Notes: generated by a model from the sequence alone, not told the origin. Positions 30,938 through 39,595 are shown, counted from the first letter of the stretch. The stretch is 64,000 nucleotides of DNA from an uncultured Dehalococcoidia bacterium (GCA_958296115.1 OY282442.1:1026001-1090000), one strand, 5' to 3'. Translations and numbers: made by a program.

Positions 30938-31474
30938 CTATTCGTCGGCAGGTTCGCCGCTTTCTGTCTCTATCTTGCGCTGCAGCACGCGGGCCAGGGA
31001 CGCGGTCGGCGCGTTCAGCACGTATGCCAGGCCGGTTATCGGCGCTTGGAGCTGCCCCATCAGGCGGGCTATCAGGTCATCCTTGGACGGCAGGTCCGCG
31101 AGCCGCTCCACCTCTTCGGCAGTCAGCACCCGCTCGCCCAGCAGCCCGCCCCTAATCGTCATTGGCGAGCGAGAGACGCGGATGAATTCCCTGATAGCCC
31201 TGGCGGGCGCGGCCGGGTCGTCGAAGCCGAAGGCGATGCCCGTGGGTCCTTCGACTATCTCCTTCACGCCCGGCTTGCCCGCGGCGTCGGCGGCTAGGTG
31301 GGTCAGGGTGTTCTTCACCACGCGGAACCTGACTCCCCGCTCGCGGAGCGACTGCCGGAACTCCGTCATGGACTGCGCCGTGAGGCCGGTGTAGTCCGCG
31401 CTCACGGCCGCCTCGCATGTCTCCAGCAGCTCGCGTATCGAATCGACTTGCGTTCTCTTCTCTTCCGTTGGCAC
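30938..31474 (-). CDS. rplJ: 50S ribosomal protein uL10
   Basis: 178 residues from GTG 31474, chosen because GGAG lies seven bases upstream and the start [15 protein letters not shown] fits L10; a GTG 12 bases earlier is possible. The longer open frame up to 31612 is leader RNA. L10 forms the base of the ribosomal stalk and binds bL12 dimers through its C-terminal helix; [16 protein letters not shown] and [10 protein letters not shown] are typical. Expression is probably controlled by L10 binding to the upstream leader. Confidence 0.96.
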   Translation of the reverse strand: MPTEEKRTQVDSIRELLETCEAAVSADYTGLTAQSMTEFRQSLRERGVRFRVVKNTLTHLAADAAGKPGVKEIVEGPTGIAFGFDDPAAPARAIREFIRVSRSPMTIRGGLLGERVLTAEEVERLADLPSKDDLIARLMGQLQAPITGLAYVLNAPTASLARVLQRKIETESGEPADE

Positions 31475-31490
31475 CGCTATCTCCACATAG

Positions 31491-31636
31491 AAAATCCCTG
31501 GGCCGCAGACCCAGGGAACGGCGGAAGCCGAGAATCGGCTCCCATGCAATCCGTTGCCTCGACGGGCTGGCGTTTTCATCCGCCCTGCGGCGGAGCCCGT
31601 TGTCTGCGGCATGGCGCGGGGTTGCCCGCGCCGACT
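31491..31636 (-). ncRNA. L10 leader attenuator upstream of rplJ
   Basis: In the minus direction the region opens with a GGCGCGGG-CAA-CCCGCGCC hairpin. CCGCAGAC (template 31602-31609) can pair with GTCTGCGG (31503-31510). The latter is also the loop and inner stem of a terminator, TCCCTGGG (31510-31517)/CCCAGGGA (31495-31502) followed by TTTT. The two pairings are mutually exclusive, as expected for L10-dependent attenuation. Confidence 0.75.
31495..31517 (-). terminator. Attenuation terminator in the L10 leader
   Basis: An 8-bp stem (31495-31502 with 31510-31517), 7-base loop, then four T on the minus strand (31491-31494), ending 17 bases before the rplJ start. Confidence 0.7.
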
Positions 31637-32350
31637 CTATTCTACTTCGAGCGCGCTCGCGCTGGCAACGTCCAGCTTGACGCTCGGCCCCATCGTGCTC
31701 GTCAGGTATGCCGAGCGGATGAACTGCCCCTTCACGCCGCTCGGCCTGGCGCGAACGATGCTGTTGACCAGGGTGGCCATGTTCTCGATTAGCTGCGAGT
31801 CCTCGAAGCTGGCGCGGCCTATGGGCATGTGCATGAGGGCCGTCCGGTCTAGGCGGTACTCGACGCGGCCCTTCTTGGCGTCCCCGATAGCCCTCGGCAC
31901 GTCCTCCGGGGGCACGACGGTCCCGGTTCTTGGGTTCGGCATCAGTCCTCGTCGGCCCAGGATGCGCCCAAGCCGTCCAACCTTGCCCATCATGTCGGGC
32001 GTGGCGATGGACACGTCGAAGTCGATCCATCCGTCCTGGATGCGCTTGATGATGTCGTCGTCGCCAACGAAGTCCGCGCCGGCGTCCCTCGCCGCCGAGG
32101 CAGCTTCTCCCTGCGTGAAGACCAGCACCCTGATGGGCTTGCCGACGCCGTGCGGCAGAACGGCGATGCCGCGCACTTGCTGGTCGGCGTGACGGGGGTC
32201 GGCTCCTGTCCGCAGGTGGAGCTCCACCGTCTCGTCGAACGACGCGGTCGCCCCTTCCTTCACGATGGCGACGGCCTCGGCGGGCTCGTATTCGCGCCCC
32301 TCTTCCCGCAGCGCCGCGGCGGTCTGGTATCTCTTGCCTCTATGCGCCAT
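31637..32350 (-). CDS. rplA: 50S ribosomal protein uL1
   Basis: 237 residues of typical length. FDETVELHLRTGADPRHADQ near the N-terminus, LGRRGLMPNPRTGTV in the middle and KLDVASASALEVE at the end are diagnostic. It binds 23S rRNA at the L1 stalk and usually represses its own operon. ATG at 32350 follows GAGGATG. It starts 20 bases after the rplK stop and is separated from rplJ by the L10 leader. Confidence 0.98.
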   Translation of the reverse strand: MAHRGKRYQTAAALREEGREYEPAEAVAIVKEGATASFDETVELHLRTGADPRHADQQVRGIAVLPHGVGKPIRVLVFTQGEAASAARDAGADFVGDDDIIKRIQDGWIDFDVSIATPDMMGKVGRLGRILGRRGLMPNPRTGTVVPPEDVPRAIGDAKKGRVEYRLDRTALMHMPIGRASFEDSQLIENMATLVNSIVRARPSGVKGQFIRSAYLTSTMGPSVKLDVASASALEVE

Positions 32351-32370
32351 GTGCCATCCTCGAATGCAAT

Positions 32371-32802
32371 CTATGCGCCGCGGTCGACGGTGATGCCCAT
32401 GCTCCGCGCCGTCCCTTCGACGATGCGCATGGCCGCTTCCACGTCGGCGGCGTTCAGGTCCTTCATCTTCTGTTCGGCGATCTCCCTCACCTTGGAGGCG
32501 GGGACCGAGCCGACCTTCTCGACGTGCGGTTGGCTGCTCCCCTTCTCCACGCCGGCTGCCTGTTTGAGCAGCGCCCCGGCCGGGGGGGTCCGCAGCTCGA
32601 ACGCGAACGACCGGTCCTCGTATATGGTGAGCACGACGGGGACGATGCTGCCCGCCTGCGACGAGGTGCGCTCGTTGTACTCCTTGACGAAGGCCATGAT
32701 GTTGACCCCGTGCGGCCCCAACGCGGTGCCCACGGGCGGCGCGGGCGTTGCCTTGCCCGCCTCGATCTGGAGCTTGATTATGGTCCTGACCTTCTTTGCC
32801 AA
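32371..32802 (-). CDS. rplK: 50S ribosomal protein uL11
   Basis: 143 residues, TTG start with GGAAGG upstream. [20 protein letters not shown] and [15 protein letters not shown] are the conserved N-terminal domain, and the C-terminal rRNA-binding domain ends in MGITVDRGA. It forms the GTPase-associated centre with L10. The start lies three bases beyond the nusG stop, so the genes are tightly coupled. Confidence 0.98.
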   Translation of the reverse strand: MAKKVRTIIKLQIEAGKATPAPPVGTALGPHGVNIMAFVKEYNERTSSQAGSIVPVVLTIYEDRSFAFELRTPPAGALLKQAAGVEKGSSQPHVEKVGSVPASKVREIAEQKMKDLNAADVEAAMRIVEGTARSMGITVDRGA

Positions 32803-32805
32803 CCT

Positions 32806-33369
32806 CTAACCTTCCTTTTCCACCTGGCGGAAGTCGAGCTCGACGGGCGTCTCACGCCCGAAGAACGAGACGAGTATCTTCACCTTGGCCCGGTCGGGGT
32901 ACACCTCGTCCACGACGCCCATGAAGTCCACGAACGGCCCCTCGGTTATCCTCACCGACTGGCCCTTGTCCAAGCCCAGGCGCACCCTTGGCTGGGACGC
33001 GGACATCAGCCTCATTATCTTGTCCACCTCGGCGTCGTCGAGCGGGACAGGCTTCGGGCGCTGGTCGTACTCGTCCTCCGCGGAGACGAAGCCAGTAACG
33101 CCCGGGGTGTTGCGCACGAGGTACCAGCTTTCGTCGTCCATCGTCATGTGGATCAGGATGTAGCCTGGGAAGACACGGCTCTTCTTGGCCTTCTTCTGGC
33201 CGTCCCTGATCTCGATCTCTTCCTCGGTCGGCACCACGACGTCGAAGATCTTGTCCTTGACGTCCATGGTCTCGACGCGAAGATCGAGATTCTTCTTCAC
33301 CCGCTCTTCTTGGCTGGAGTAGGTGTGGACGATGTACCAGCGAGGCTCGATTTTCGCGGCGGTCTTCAT
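32806..33369 (-). CDS. nusG: Transcription termination/antitermination factor NusG
   Basis: 187 residues. The NGN domain begins KIEPRWYIVHTYSSQEERVKKNL and contains VFPGYILIHMTMDDESWYLV. The C-terminal KOW domain reads GQSVRITEGPFVDFMGVVDE. It links RNA polymerase to Rho or the ribosome. It starts three bases downstream of the secE stop, the classical secE-nusG pair, and is followed at once by rplK. Confidence 0.98.
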   Translation of the reverse strand: MKTAAKIEPRWYIVHTYSSQEERVKKNLDLRVETMDVKDKIFDVVVPTEEEIEIRDGQKKAKKSRVFPGYILIHMTMDDESWYLVRNTPGVTGFVSAEDEYDQRPKPVPLDDAEVDKIMRLMSASQPRVRLGLDKGQSVRITEGPFVDFMGVVDEVYPDRAKVKILVSFFGRETPVELDFRQVEKEG

Positions 33370-33372
33370 GGG

Positions 33373-33606
33373 TCAGCGTAGTATGAAGTCGAAGAGCCGC
33401 GCGAATCCCAGGTCGAAGAGGCCCAGGAAGACGCCAATCGCCCCGGCCACCGCTATAACCATTATGGAGAGCCGGACGGTCTCCTGCCAGGTCGGCCAGG
33501 TAACGCGCCTAAGCTCGGCGACCGCCTCCCCGATGAAGCGGAGGGTGAATATGCGTCGGCTCGCCTCGGCCGTGGCCCGCGAGGTTACGTTGGCGTTCTT
33601 GGCCAT
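33373..33606 (-). CDS. secE: Preprotein translocase subunit SecE
   Basis: 77 residues, the short single-span form. RFIGEAVAELRRVTWPTWQE is the conserved amphipathic cytoplasmic helix and SIMVIAVAGAIGVFLGLFDL the membrane segment. It clamps SecY in the protein-export channel. It lies between rpmG and nusG with spacings of six and three bases, forming one operon. Confidence 0.95.
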   Translation of the reverse strand: MAKNANVTSRATAEASRRIFTLRFIGEAVAELRRVTWPTWQETVRLSIMVIAVAGAIGVFLGLFDLGFARLFDFILR

Positions 33607-33612
33607 CAGACC

Positions 33613-33780
33613 CTACCGGACCTCCCTGTGAGGCTTGTGAGTCCTGCAGCGAGGGCAGTACTTCCTGAGCTCCAGCCGATTGGGGTCGTTGCGGCGGTTC
33701 TTGGACGTGTGGTACGTCCTCTCGCGGCAGTCTGTGCAACTGAGGTTGATGAGAACCCTGCTGTCGCCTTTGCGCGCCAT
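33613..33780 (-). CDS. rpmG: 50S ribosomal protein bL33
   Basis: 55 residues, beginning [18 protein letters not shown] and ending HKPHREVR. Two pairs, CTDC and CPRC, make this the zinc-binding form. ATG at 33780; stop TAG at 33613. It sits between tuf and secE, a common location for rpmG in bacteria. The tuf terminator hairpin ends 17 bases upstream, so transcription may continue by read-through or start locally. Confidence 0.95.
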   Translation of the reverse strand: MARKGDSRVLINLSCTDCRERTYHTSKNRRNDPNRLELRKYCPRCRTHKPHREVR

Positions 33781-33797
33781 TTGTTCGTAATGCCTTC

Positions 33798-33828
33798 CAG
33801 CCCTTCCCCTAGTCTAGGAGAAGGGCTG
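33798..33828 (-). terminator. Hairpin between tuf and rpmG
   Basis: CAGCCCTTCTCCTAG pairs with CTAGGGGAAGGGCTG (one G-U) around a single central base. It starts 12 bases after the tuf stop on the minus strand. No T-run follows, so it is probably partial. Confidence 0.6.
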
Positions 33829-33840
33829 CGACGGAGGCTG

Positions 33841-35040
33841 TTACCTGACCACTTCCGTTATCACGCCGGAGCCCACGGTCCTGCCGCCCTCCCGGACTGC
33901 GAACCGCAGCTGTTCGTCCAGCGCCACCGGCATGATCAGCTTGACGTCCATCTCGATGTTGTCGCCCGGCATGACCATCTCCACGCCTTCGGGGAGCTTG
34001 ATCTCGCCCGTGACGTCGGTAGTCCTGATGTAGAACTGGGGCTTGTAGCCGGAGAAGAAGGGCGTGTGCCGGCCTCCCTCCTCCTTGGTCAGCACGTACA
34101 CCTGCGCCTTGGCGTCGGTGTGGGGGGTGATGCTGCCGGGGGCCGCGAGCACCTGGCCCCGCTCGATCCCGTCGCGCTCGATTCCGCGCAGCAGGACCCC
34201 GACCGCGTCGCCCGGCTCCCCCTCGTCCAGGGTCTTGTGGAACATCTCCACGCCGGTGACGACCGTCTGGTGGGTATCCTTCATGCCCACTATCTCGATC
34301 TGGTCGCCCACGTGGACGATGCCCTTTTCGACCCTGCCCGTAACGACGGTGCCGCGCCCCTTGATGCCGAACACGTCCTCCACCGGCATGAGGAACGGCT
34401 GGTCGCGCGGGCGCTCGGGAATGGGGATGTACTCGTCCACCGCGTCCATCAGCTCCCAGATGCCCTTGCCCCACTCGGACTCGCGGGACGTGTCCTCGGC
34501 CTCGAGCGCGTTGAGGGCGCTAACGCGGACTATGGGCACGTCGTCTCCGGGGAACCCGTATTCGGTCAGCAGCTCGCGGAGCTCGAGCTCGACGAGCTCT
34601 AGGAGCTCCTCGTCATCCATCGCGTCCACCTTGTTGAGCGCCACGACGACAGCCGGCACCTCGACCTGGCGAGCCAGCAGGATGTGCTCCCTAGTCTGGG
34701 GCATGGGGCCGTCCGGGGCGCTGACCACGAGGATGGCGCCGTCCATCTGGGCGGCCCCCGTGATCATGTTCTTGATGTAGTCCGCGTGGCCGGGGCAATC
34801 CACGTGGGCGTAGTGCCGCCCATCGGTCTGGTACTCCACGTGCTGGATTGCGATGGTAACGCCCCGCTCCCTCTCCTCCGGCGCGTTGTCGATGCTGTCG
34901 AAGGGCCGGAAGTCGGCCAGGCCAGCGGTCGCAAGCGTCTTGGTGATAGCCGCCGTGAGCGTGGTCTTGCCGTGGTCCACGTGGCCGATGGTGCCCACGT
35001 TCACGTGGGGCTTGTCTCGAACGAACTTCTGCTTCGCCAT
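33841..35040 (-). CDS. tuf: Elongation factor Tu
   Basis: 399 residues from ATG 35040 (GAGGAG six bases upstream); an upstream in-frame extension is not used. G1 GHVDHGKT (19-26), G3 DCPGHADY and G4 NKVD are intact, and the C-terminal domains end [20 protein letters not shown]-like, as normal. It delivers aminoacyl-tRNA to the ribosome. It is the gene after tRNA-Thr(GGU), 30 bases downstream, so it is likely processed from a tRNA-mRNA transcript. Confidence 0.98.
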   Translation of the reverse strand: MAKQKFVRDKPHVNVGTIGHVDHGKTTLTAAITKTLATAGLADFRPFDSIDNAPEERERGVTIAIQHVEYQTDGRHYAHVDCPGHADYIKNMITGAAQMDGAILVVSAPDGPMPQTREHILLARQVEVPAVVVALNKVDAMDDEELLELVELELRELLTEYGFPGDDVPIVRVSALNALEAEDTSRESEWGKGIWELMDAVDEYIPIPERPRDQPFLMPVEDVFGIKGRGTVVTGRVEKGIVHVGDQIEIVGMKDTHQTVVTGVEMFHKTLDEGEPGDAVGVLLRGIERDGIERGQVLAAPGSITPHTDAKAQVYVLTKEEGGRHTPFFSGYKPQFYIRTTDVTGEIKLPEGVEMVMPGDNIEMDVKLIMPVALDEQLRFAVREGGRTVGSGVITEVVR

Positions 35041-35070
35041 TCTCGCTCCTCGATGATTTGTTTCTGTGAG

Positions 35071-35143
35071 AGCCCTCAAGCAGACTCGAACTGCTGACCT
35101 CGTTCTTACCAAGAACGCGCTCTACCGCCTGAGCTATGAGGGC
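35071..35143 (-). tRNA. tRNA-Thr (GGU anticodon)
   Basis: 73 bases. Acceptor stem GCCCTCA/TGAGGGC, anticodon stem-loop GTTCT-TGGT-AAGAAC giving anticodon GGT, T-arm with GTTCGAGTC. CCA is not encoded. It lies immediately upstream of tuf. Confidence 0.96.
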
Positions 35144-35180
35144 GCGTCAAGCCCCTGCCTGCGGGCCTCTTCAGTTTTTC

Positions 35181-35268
35181 TGGTGGAGGGAGTAGGATTC
35201 GAACCTACGTAGCCCTTCCGGACGCCAGATTTACAGTCTGGTGGTTTTAACCACTCACCCATCCCTCC
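35181..35268 (-). tRNA. tRNA-Tyr (GUA anticodon)
   Basis: 88 bases including encoded CCA. A class II tRNA with a long variable arm; anticodon loop CTGTAAA, acceptor stem GGAGGGA/TCCCTCC. Confidence 0.96.
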
Positions 35269-35412
35269 CTGTGTCGGCAAATCCAGTGTAGCATAGGGTT
35301 TCCAGCAATCCAATAGGCGCAGGCTGCCCGCTCGTCCATTTTCCCCGCGGGGAGGTTCGCGTCCGCCAAGCGCCAACCGACCGGAGGGACGAACGCCTCC
35401 CCGTCGCGCGAG

Positions 35413-35486
35413 AGCCCCAGAGGGGACTCGAACCCACTAACCTGCCGATTACAAATCGGCTGCGCTGCCTGTTGCGCCACTGGGGC
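35413..35486 (-). tRNA. tRNA-Thr (UGU anticodon)
   Basis: 74 bases. Acceptor GCCCCAG/CTGGGGC, anticodon stem GCCGA/TCGGC with loop TTTGTAA (anticodon TGT), T-loop GGTTCGAGTC. CCA is not encoded. It is the first gene of the tRNA-tuf transcript. Confidence 0.95.
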
Positions 35487-35557
35487 ACCGTCATGACCCG
35501 ACCACGCCGGACAATAAAGACGGCTAGCCGCTGGAAGCCCAACCCTAGCCTCCCAAG

Positions 35558-35587
35558 AGTATAACCGAGCCTCCCTCCTAAGGTCAA
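35558..35587 (-). promoter_or_regulatory. Promoter of the tRNA-tuf operon
   Basis: On the minus strand TTGACC (35582-35587) and TATACT (35558-35563) with an 18-base spacer, about 70 bases upstream of tRNA-Thr(UGU). Confidence 0.65.
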
Positions 35588-35616
35588 TCCTTTCGTCCTG
35601 AACCAGGACGCCCTCC

Positions 35617-35645
35617 TTGACACTATGGTAGCTGCAAACTAACAT
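35617..35645 (+). promoter_or_regulatory. Promoter of rny
   Basis: TTGACA (35617-35622), 17-base spacer, TAACAT (35640-35645), about 60 bases before the rny start. It is divergent from the tRNA-tuf promoter, with the two -35 boxes 29 bases apart. Confidence 0.6.
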
Positions 35646-35708
35646 CTGTTGTACGGGGCGCGTTGAAATACGCGCTCCTCAGACAATTGAATAGGAAGGT
35701 GAGTAGCA

Positions 35709-37238
35709 ATGGAGACAGCCATTGTTGGAGTACTCGCCGTCCTGATCGGGCTGGGTCTAGGCGCCGCAGCGGGGTTCTTGGGTCGTAGAATGGTGAGCCG
35801 GAGCAGGCTCACCGCCGCAGAGCAGCAGGTCTCACGCATATTGGGAGACGCTCAGGAGGAGCGGAGGAGGCTGATTCTCGAGGGGAAGGAGCGGGCTCTC
35901 AGTGTCCAGTCGGAGAGAGATGCCGAGCATAGAGAGAGGCGAGCGGACATCAACAGGTCCGAGAAGCGCCTCGCGAGCCGTGAGGAGAACCTTGACAGAC
36001 GCGCCAACAACCTAGAGCGCCGAGAGCGCAAACTCACCGAGAAGGAACAGGCGGCCGACGCAATTCGCGCCGAGCTCGAGACGATAAGCGACAAGGAGGC
36101 CGAACGGCTAGAAGCGATAGCCAACCTCTCCGTGGCAGAGGCCCGCTCGGAGTTGATGGAGCGGGCCTCGCAGGAGATCGACCACGACCTCGCGGTGTAC
36201 TACCGCGACGCGGAGGAGCGGGCCAGAGAAGAGGCCAACGAGAAGGCCCGCACCATCGTATCCGAGGCCATCCAGCGGCTTGCCTCGGATGTCGTATCCG
36301 AAGCGTCGCTGTCGTCCGTCGCCCTGCCCAACGACGATATGAAGGGCAGGATCATCGGCAAGGAAGGCCGAAACATACGCGCGCTGGAGAAGGCCACGGG
36401 GGTCGATCTGATAATCGACGACACCCCAGAGGCCATTACGCTCTCCTGCTTCGATCCTATCCGAAGGGAAGTGGCGCGGCTGGCGATTGTCAGGTTGATA
36501 ACCGACGGCCGCATACACCCCGCGCGGATCGAGGAGACGGTGGGGAGGTCCGAGAAGGAGTTGGCCGAGACCATACGCAAGGCCGGCGAGGCGGCCATGA
36601 TGGACGTGGGCGTCCGCGGCCTGAACGCGGAGCTCATCCGGTTGCTGGGCAGGCTCAAGTACCGCTTCAGCTACGGCGAGAACGTCCTGCAGCACAGCAT
36701 CGAGGTCGGGCATCTCTCCGGGCTGATGGCGGCCGAGATAGGCGCGAACGTCAGGGCCGCCAAGACCGGTGGGCTGCTCCACGACATCGGCAAGGCCCTG
36801 ACCCACGAGGTCGAAGGCCCGCACGCCGAGATCGGGGCCGACGTGGCGACCCGCAACAGGATCCCAAAGCACGTCTGCGCCGCCATCGCGGAGCACCACG
36901 ACGACCAGCACAGCAGCCCGGAGTCGTTCATAGTGGCTGCCGCCGACGCAATCAGCGCCGCCAGGCCCGGCTCGCGCCGCGACACGGTCGAGCACTACAT
37001 CCAGCGCCTGGAGGCCCTGGAAGAGGTCGGCAGGGGGTTCGACGGCGTGGAGAAGTGCTTCGCAATCCAAGCCGGGCGCGAGATCCGCATCATGGTCAAG
37101 CCGCAGAGGGTGGACGACGTGGCTGCAACCAAGATGGCCCGGGACGTCTCGAAGAAGATCGAGGACACCCTTGCGTACCCGGGCCAGATCAAGGTTACGG
37201 TGATACGAGAGTCCCGCTCCGTCGAGTACGCAAGGTAA
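35709..37238 (+). CDS. rny: Ribonuclease Y
   Basis: 509 residues of typical length. An N-terminal membrane anchor (AIVGVLAVLIGLGLGAAAGF) leads into a long coiled coil (to ~185), a KH domain (DMKGRIIGKEGRNIRALEKA, about 215-270) and an HD domain (HSIEVGHLSG, LLHDIGKAL, EHHDDQ). It is a membrane-bound endoribonuclease that initiates mRNA decay. AGGAAGGTGA precedes ATG 35709. The downstream PHP gene begins 50 bases after the stop. Confidence 0.97.
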   Translation: METAIVGVLAVLIGLGLGAAAGFLGRRMVSRSRLTAAEQQVSRILGDAQEERRRLILEGKERALSVQSERDAEHRERRADINRSEKRLASREENLDRRANNLERRERKLTEKEQAADAIRAELETISDKEAERLEAIANLSVAEARSELMERASQEIDHDLAVYYRDAEERAREEANEKARTIVSEAIQRLASDVVSEASLSSVALPNDDMKGRIIGKEGRNIRALEKATGVDLIIDDTPEAITLSCFDPIRREVARLAIVRLITDGRIHPARIEETVGRSEKELAETIRKAGEAAMMDVGVRGLNAELIRLLGRLKYRFSYGENVLQHSIEVGHLSGLMAAEIGANVRAAKTGGLLHDIGKALTHEVEGPHAEIGADVATRNRIPKHVCAAIAEHHDDQHSSPESFIVAAADAISAARPGSRRDTVEHYIQRLEALEEVGRGFDGVEKCFAIQAGREIRIMVKPQRVDDVAATKMARDVSKKIEDTLAYPGQIKVTVIRESRSVEYAR

Positions 37239-37288
37239 GACCGCATCGTGAAGGGTCAAGCCAAGTCGATGCGCGAGCGTGGCCGGAG

Positions 37289-38281
37289 ATGATAGAGGCA
37301 GACCTCCATCTCCACACGACGTTCTCGGACGGCGCCCTCACGCCGACGCAGCTCGTCGAGCTGTGCGCCAGCAGCGGCCTGAAGCACGCCGCCGTTACCG
37401 ACCACGACTCCACAGAGGGGGTCCCGGAGGCGCTCCAGGCCGCCCGGCGCTTCCCCGACCTCGATGTCATCGTCGGCGTCGAGCTGAGCGCCGACGTCCC
37501 CGGCAGCGAGATACACCTGCTGGGGTACTTCGTGGACCACGAGGACGAGGCGTTCCAGCGGACGCTGGCAATGTTCCGTGACGGCAGGGAAGAGCGGGCG
37601 CGGCGGATGGTCGAGCGGCTCGAAGAGCTGGGCGCTCCGGTGTCGTGGACACGAGTCCAGGAGCTGTCCGGCGGTGGAGCGATCGGCAGGCCGCACGTCG
37701 CCAAGGCAATGGTAGAGGCTGGGCACGTCCAGCAGATGAAAGACGCCTTCGACGCCTACCTGGGACGCAACGGCCCAGCATACGTCGAGCGGGCGCGCCT
37801 GACCCCCGTCGAGGCCGTCCAAATGCTGGCCGCGCAAGGCGCTGTCCCCGTCATGGCGCATCCAACCTTCTCCATACCCCAGGATGCCGGCGTCTCCAGC
37901 CCCGAGGGCAGAAGGCACAGCGCGCCAGTCCAGCAGGGTGCGGAGGGCCCAGGCGTCGCCAGCGTCGAAGGCGCGAACTCCCTCCGCCGAATCCTCGCCG
38001 AGCTCAAGGAAGCCGGGCTCGCGGGCATGGAGGTCTTCTACGGCAGGTACACCCCCGATGAAGTCAACGCCCTGAAGTCGCTCGCCGACGAGATGGGCCT
38101 GATACCATGTGGAGGCAGCGACTACCACGCAACAGGCGCGCTTGAAGAGGCCCGCCCGGGCGACGTCGGACCGCCAGCATCCACTGTCGAGGCCCTCCTG
38201 GACGCCGCGGACTCCATCAGGGGCAGTCTCTCGCGCCCTCTTGAGACGCGCCCCGAACCAGAACGGACCGGGACCTCATGA
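37289..38281 (+). CDS. PHP-domain phosphoesterase
   Basis: 330 residues from ATG 37289. Metal-binding motifs of the PHP fold: DLHLHTTFSDG (7-17), TDHDS, GVELSAD, VMAHPTFS and GGSDYH near the C-terminus. It is related to RNase AM/YciV (3',5'-nucleoside bisphosphate phosphatase) and may degrade pAp or short RNA ends. A ~35-residue low-complexity insertion follows the HPTFS motif. The Shine-Dalgarno is weak. The stop overlaps the plsY start by four bases (ATGA). Next to rny, a role in RNA turnover is plausible. Confidence 0.88.
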   Translation: MIEADLHLHTTFSDGALTPTQLVELCASSGLKHAAVTDHDSTEGVPEALQAARRFPDLDVIVGVELSADVPGSEIHLLGYFVDHEDEAFQRTLAMFRDGREERARRMVERLEELGAPVSWTRVQELSGGGAIGRPHVAKAMVEAGHVQQMKDAFDAYLGRNGPAYVERARLTPVEAVQMLAAQGAVPVMAHPTFSIPQDAGVSSPEGRRHSAPVQQGAEGPGVASVEGANSLRRILAELKEAGLAGMEVFYGRYTPDEVNALKSLADEMGLIPCGGSDYHATGALEEARPGDVGPPASTVEALLDAADSIRGSLSRPLETRPEPERTGTS

Positions 38282-38964
38282 TAGAAGCAGCCGCGCTCGT
38301 GGCAGCCGCCTACCTGCTGGGTTCCATACCCTCCGCGTACCTGGCCGCCCGCTTCCTGAAGGGCATAGACATCCGGGCATACGGCTCCGGCAACGTCGGG
38401 GCCTCCAACCTCATGGAGCACGTCGGACTTCGCGCCGGGCTCGCTCTCGGGGTGTTCGACACCCTCGCCAAGGGCGCTGTGCCCGTCATGGCCGCCCGCA
38501 TCCTCGACCAGCCTATACACGTACAGGCCGCCGTCGCCCTCGCCGCCCTCGCGGGCCACAACTGGTCGGCGTACCTCAGGATGACCGGGGGACGGGGCAT
38601 CTCCGTAAGCATCGGCATACTGCTCGCCATGTCGCTCTGGCTCGAGCTTGGCATAGGGCTGCTCCTCATAGGGCTCGTCGGGCGTATTGTCATGAAGGAC
38701 ACCGGCTTATGGTCGCTTGCCGCGTTCGCCGTCCTGCCGGTGGCCGCCGCTCTCGCCGACCGGCCGGCCGCTATCATGTACATGTTGGTGGGAATGGCCT
38801 TGCTGCTCGTAGCCAAGCGCCTCACGGCGAACTGGGAGCCGCCCTTGATCGAGACCTACGGGTTGCCGAGGGCGCTCGGATACCGCCTGCTCTGGGACCG
38901 GGATGTTCCCCGGAAGGAGTCGTGGACAGGGCGCAAACCCTCGTCGGAGCGGCAGAGAGGATAG
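38278..38964 (+). CDS. plsY: Glycerol-3-phosphate acyltransferase PlsY
   Basis: 228 residues, five to seven membrane helices. The three PlsY motifs are present: LLGSIPSAYLAAR, YGSGNVGASNLM and GHNWSAYLRMTGGRGIS. It transfers an acyl group from acyl-phosphate to glycerol-3-phosphate, the first step of phospholipid synthesis. GGRG replaces the usual GGKG. It overlaps the PHP gene by four bases and is followed four bases later by the B-box gene. Confidence 0.95.
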   Translation: MIEAAALVAAAYLLGSIPSAYLAARFLKGIDIRAYGSGNVGASNLMEHVGLRAGLALGVFDTLAKGAVPVMAARILDQPIHVQAAVALAALAGHNWSAYLRMTGGRGISVSIGILLAMSLWLELGIGLLLIGLVGRIVMKDTGLWSLAAFAVLPVAAALADRPAAIMYMLVGMALLLVAKRLTANWEPPLIETYGLPRALGYRLLWDRDVPRKESWTGRKPSSERQRG

Positions 38965-38968
38965 CCGA

Positions 38969-39478
38969 ATGGCCGAGGAGCGCGGCGCGAACACGTACTG
39001 CGCGGAGCATACCGAGACTCCGACCAACGTCCGGTGCAGCCGGTGCGACAAGCCGGTCTGCCCCGCGTGCATGGTGCAGGCGCCCGTCGGAATCCGCTGC
39101 CGCGAGCACGGCCAGGCAAAGAAGCTCCCGACCTACGAGGTCCCGCCCAGCGTCCTCGCCCGCGCAATAGCCGCAGGCATCGGCATCGGCATCGCGGGAG
39201 GCGTCATCCTGGGATTCGCGTTGCCATACCTGTGGTCGATCCCCTACGCATCCTTGGCGGCAATAGCGGGCCTCGGCTACCTGGTGGGCGAGGGCGTCAG
39301 CCGGGCCACCAACAAGAAGCGCGGCCAGTCGCTGATGATACTGGCGGGCGCTTGCGTCCTCGCGGCGTTCGCAATAGGGTCCGCGGTAGCCGCAGCCCGC
39401 ACGGGTATCCAGCCCGGCCTGTTCGACCTGCTGGCGCTTGGGCTTGCAGTCTTCTTGGCGGTCACCCGCGTCCGGTAG
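38969..39478 (+). CDS. B-box zinc-finger membrane protein
   Basis: 169 residues from ATG 38969, with GAGAGGA upstream. Residues 10-50 form a B-box-like zinc finger (YCAEH, RCSRC, CPAC, CREH). Three membrane segments follow (IAAGIGIGIAGGVILGFALP; the ACVLAAFAIGSAVAA region; LFDLLALGLAVFLAV). Similar B-box/membrane proteins are frequent in Chloroflexota and Actinomycetota, sometimes fused to rhomboid proteases; no protease motif is seen here. Last gene of the rny-PHP-plsY run. Confidence 0.8.
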   Translation: MAEERGANTYCAEHTETPTNVRCSRCDKPVCPACMVQAPVGIRCREHGQAKKLPTYEVPPSVLARAIAAGIGIGIAGGVILGFALPYLWSIPYASLAAIAGLGYLVGEGVSRATNKKRGQSLMILAGACVLAAFAIGSAVAAARTGIQPGLFDLLALGLAVFLAVTRVR

Positions 39479-39555
39479 GAACGCCAGGCGCGCCGCCATC
39501 CCGCCGACGGGACCCCCAAGCCCCTTGGGTGAAGACCTACGCAGCCAGCGGCAAG

Positions 39556-39585
39556 TTGACAGAATTCGTAGCCGAATTGTACGAT
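39556..39585 (+). promoter_or_regulatory. Promoter of the Lrp/AsnC regulator gene
   Basis: TTGACA (39556-39561) and TACGAT (39580-39585), spacer 18. The -10 box lies inside the inverted repeat at 39577-39595. Confidence 0.6.
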
Positions 39586-39595
39586 TGGAGTACAA
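39577..39595 (+). promoter_or_regulatory. Operator-like dyad upstream of the Lrp/AsnC gene
   Basis: TTGTAC-N7-GTACAA is a perfect inverted repeat of the Lrp/AsnC operator type and covers the promoter -10 box, 48 bases before the start codon. It fits negative autoregulation. Confidence 0.6.

Noticed and set aside
31487-31612. N-terminal extension of rplJ
   Set aside because: This segment is the structured L10 leader; the L10 family starts at PTEEKR and a Shine-Dalgarno lies just before it.
37055-37288. Longer start for the PHP gene, overlapping rny
   Set aside because: The upstream part is rny sequence in another frame; the PHP fold begins at MIEADLHLHT.
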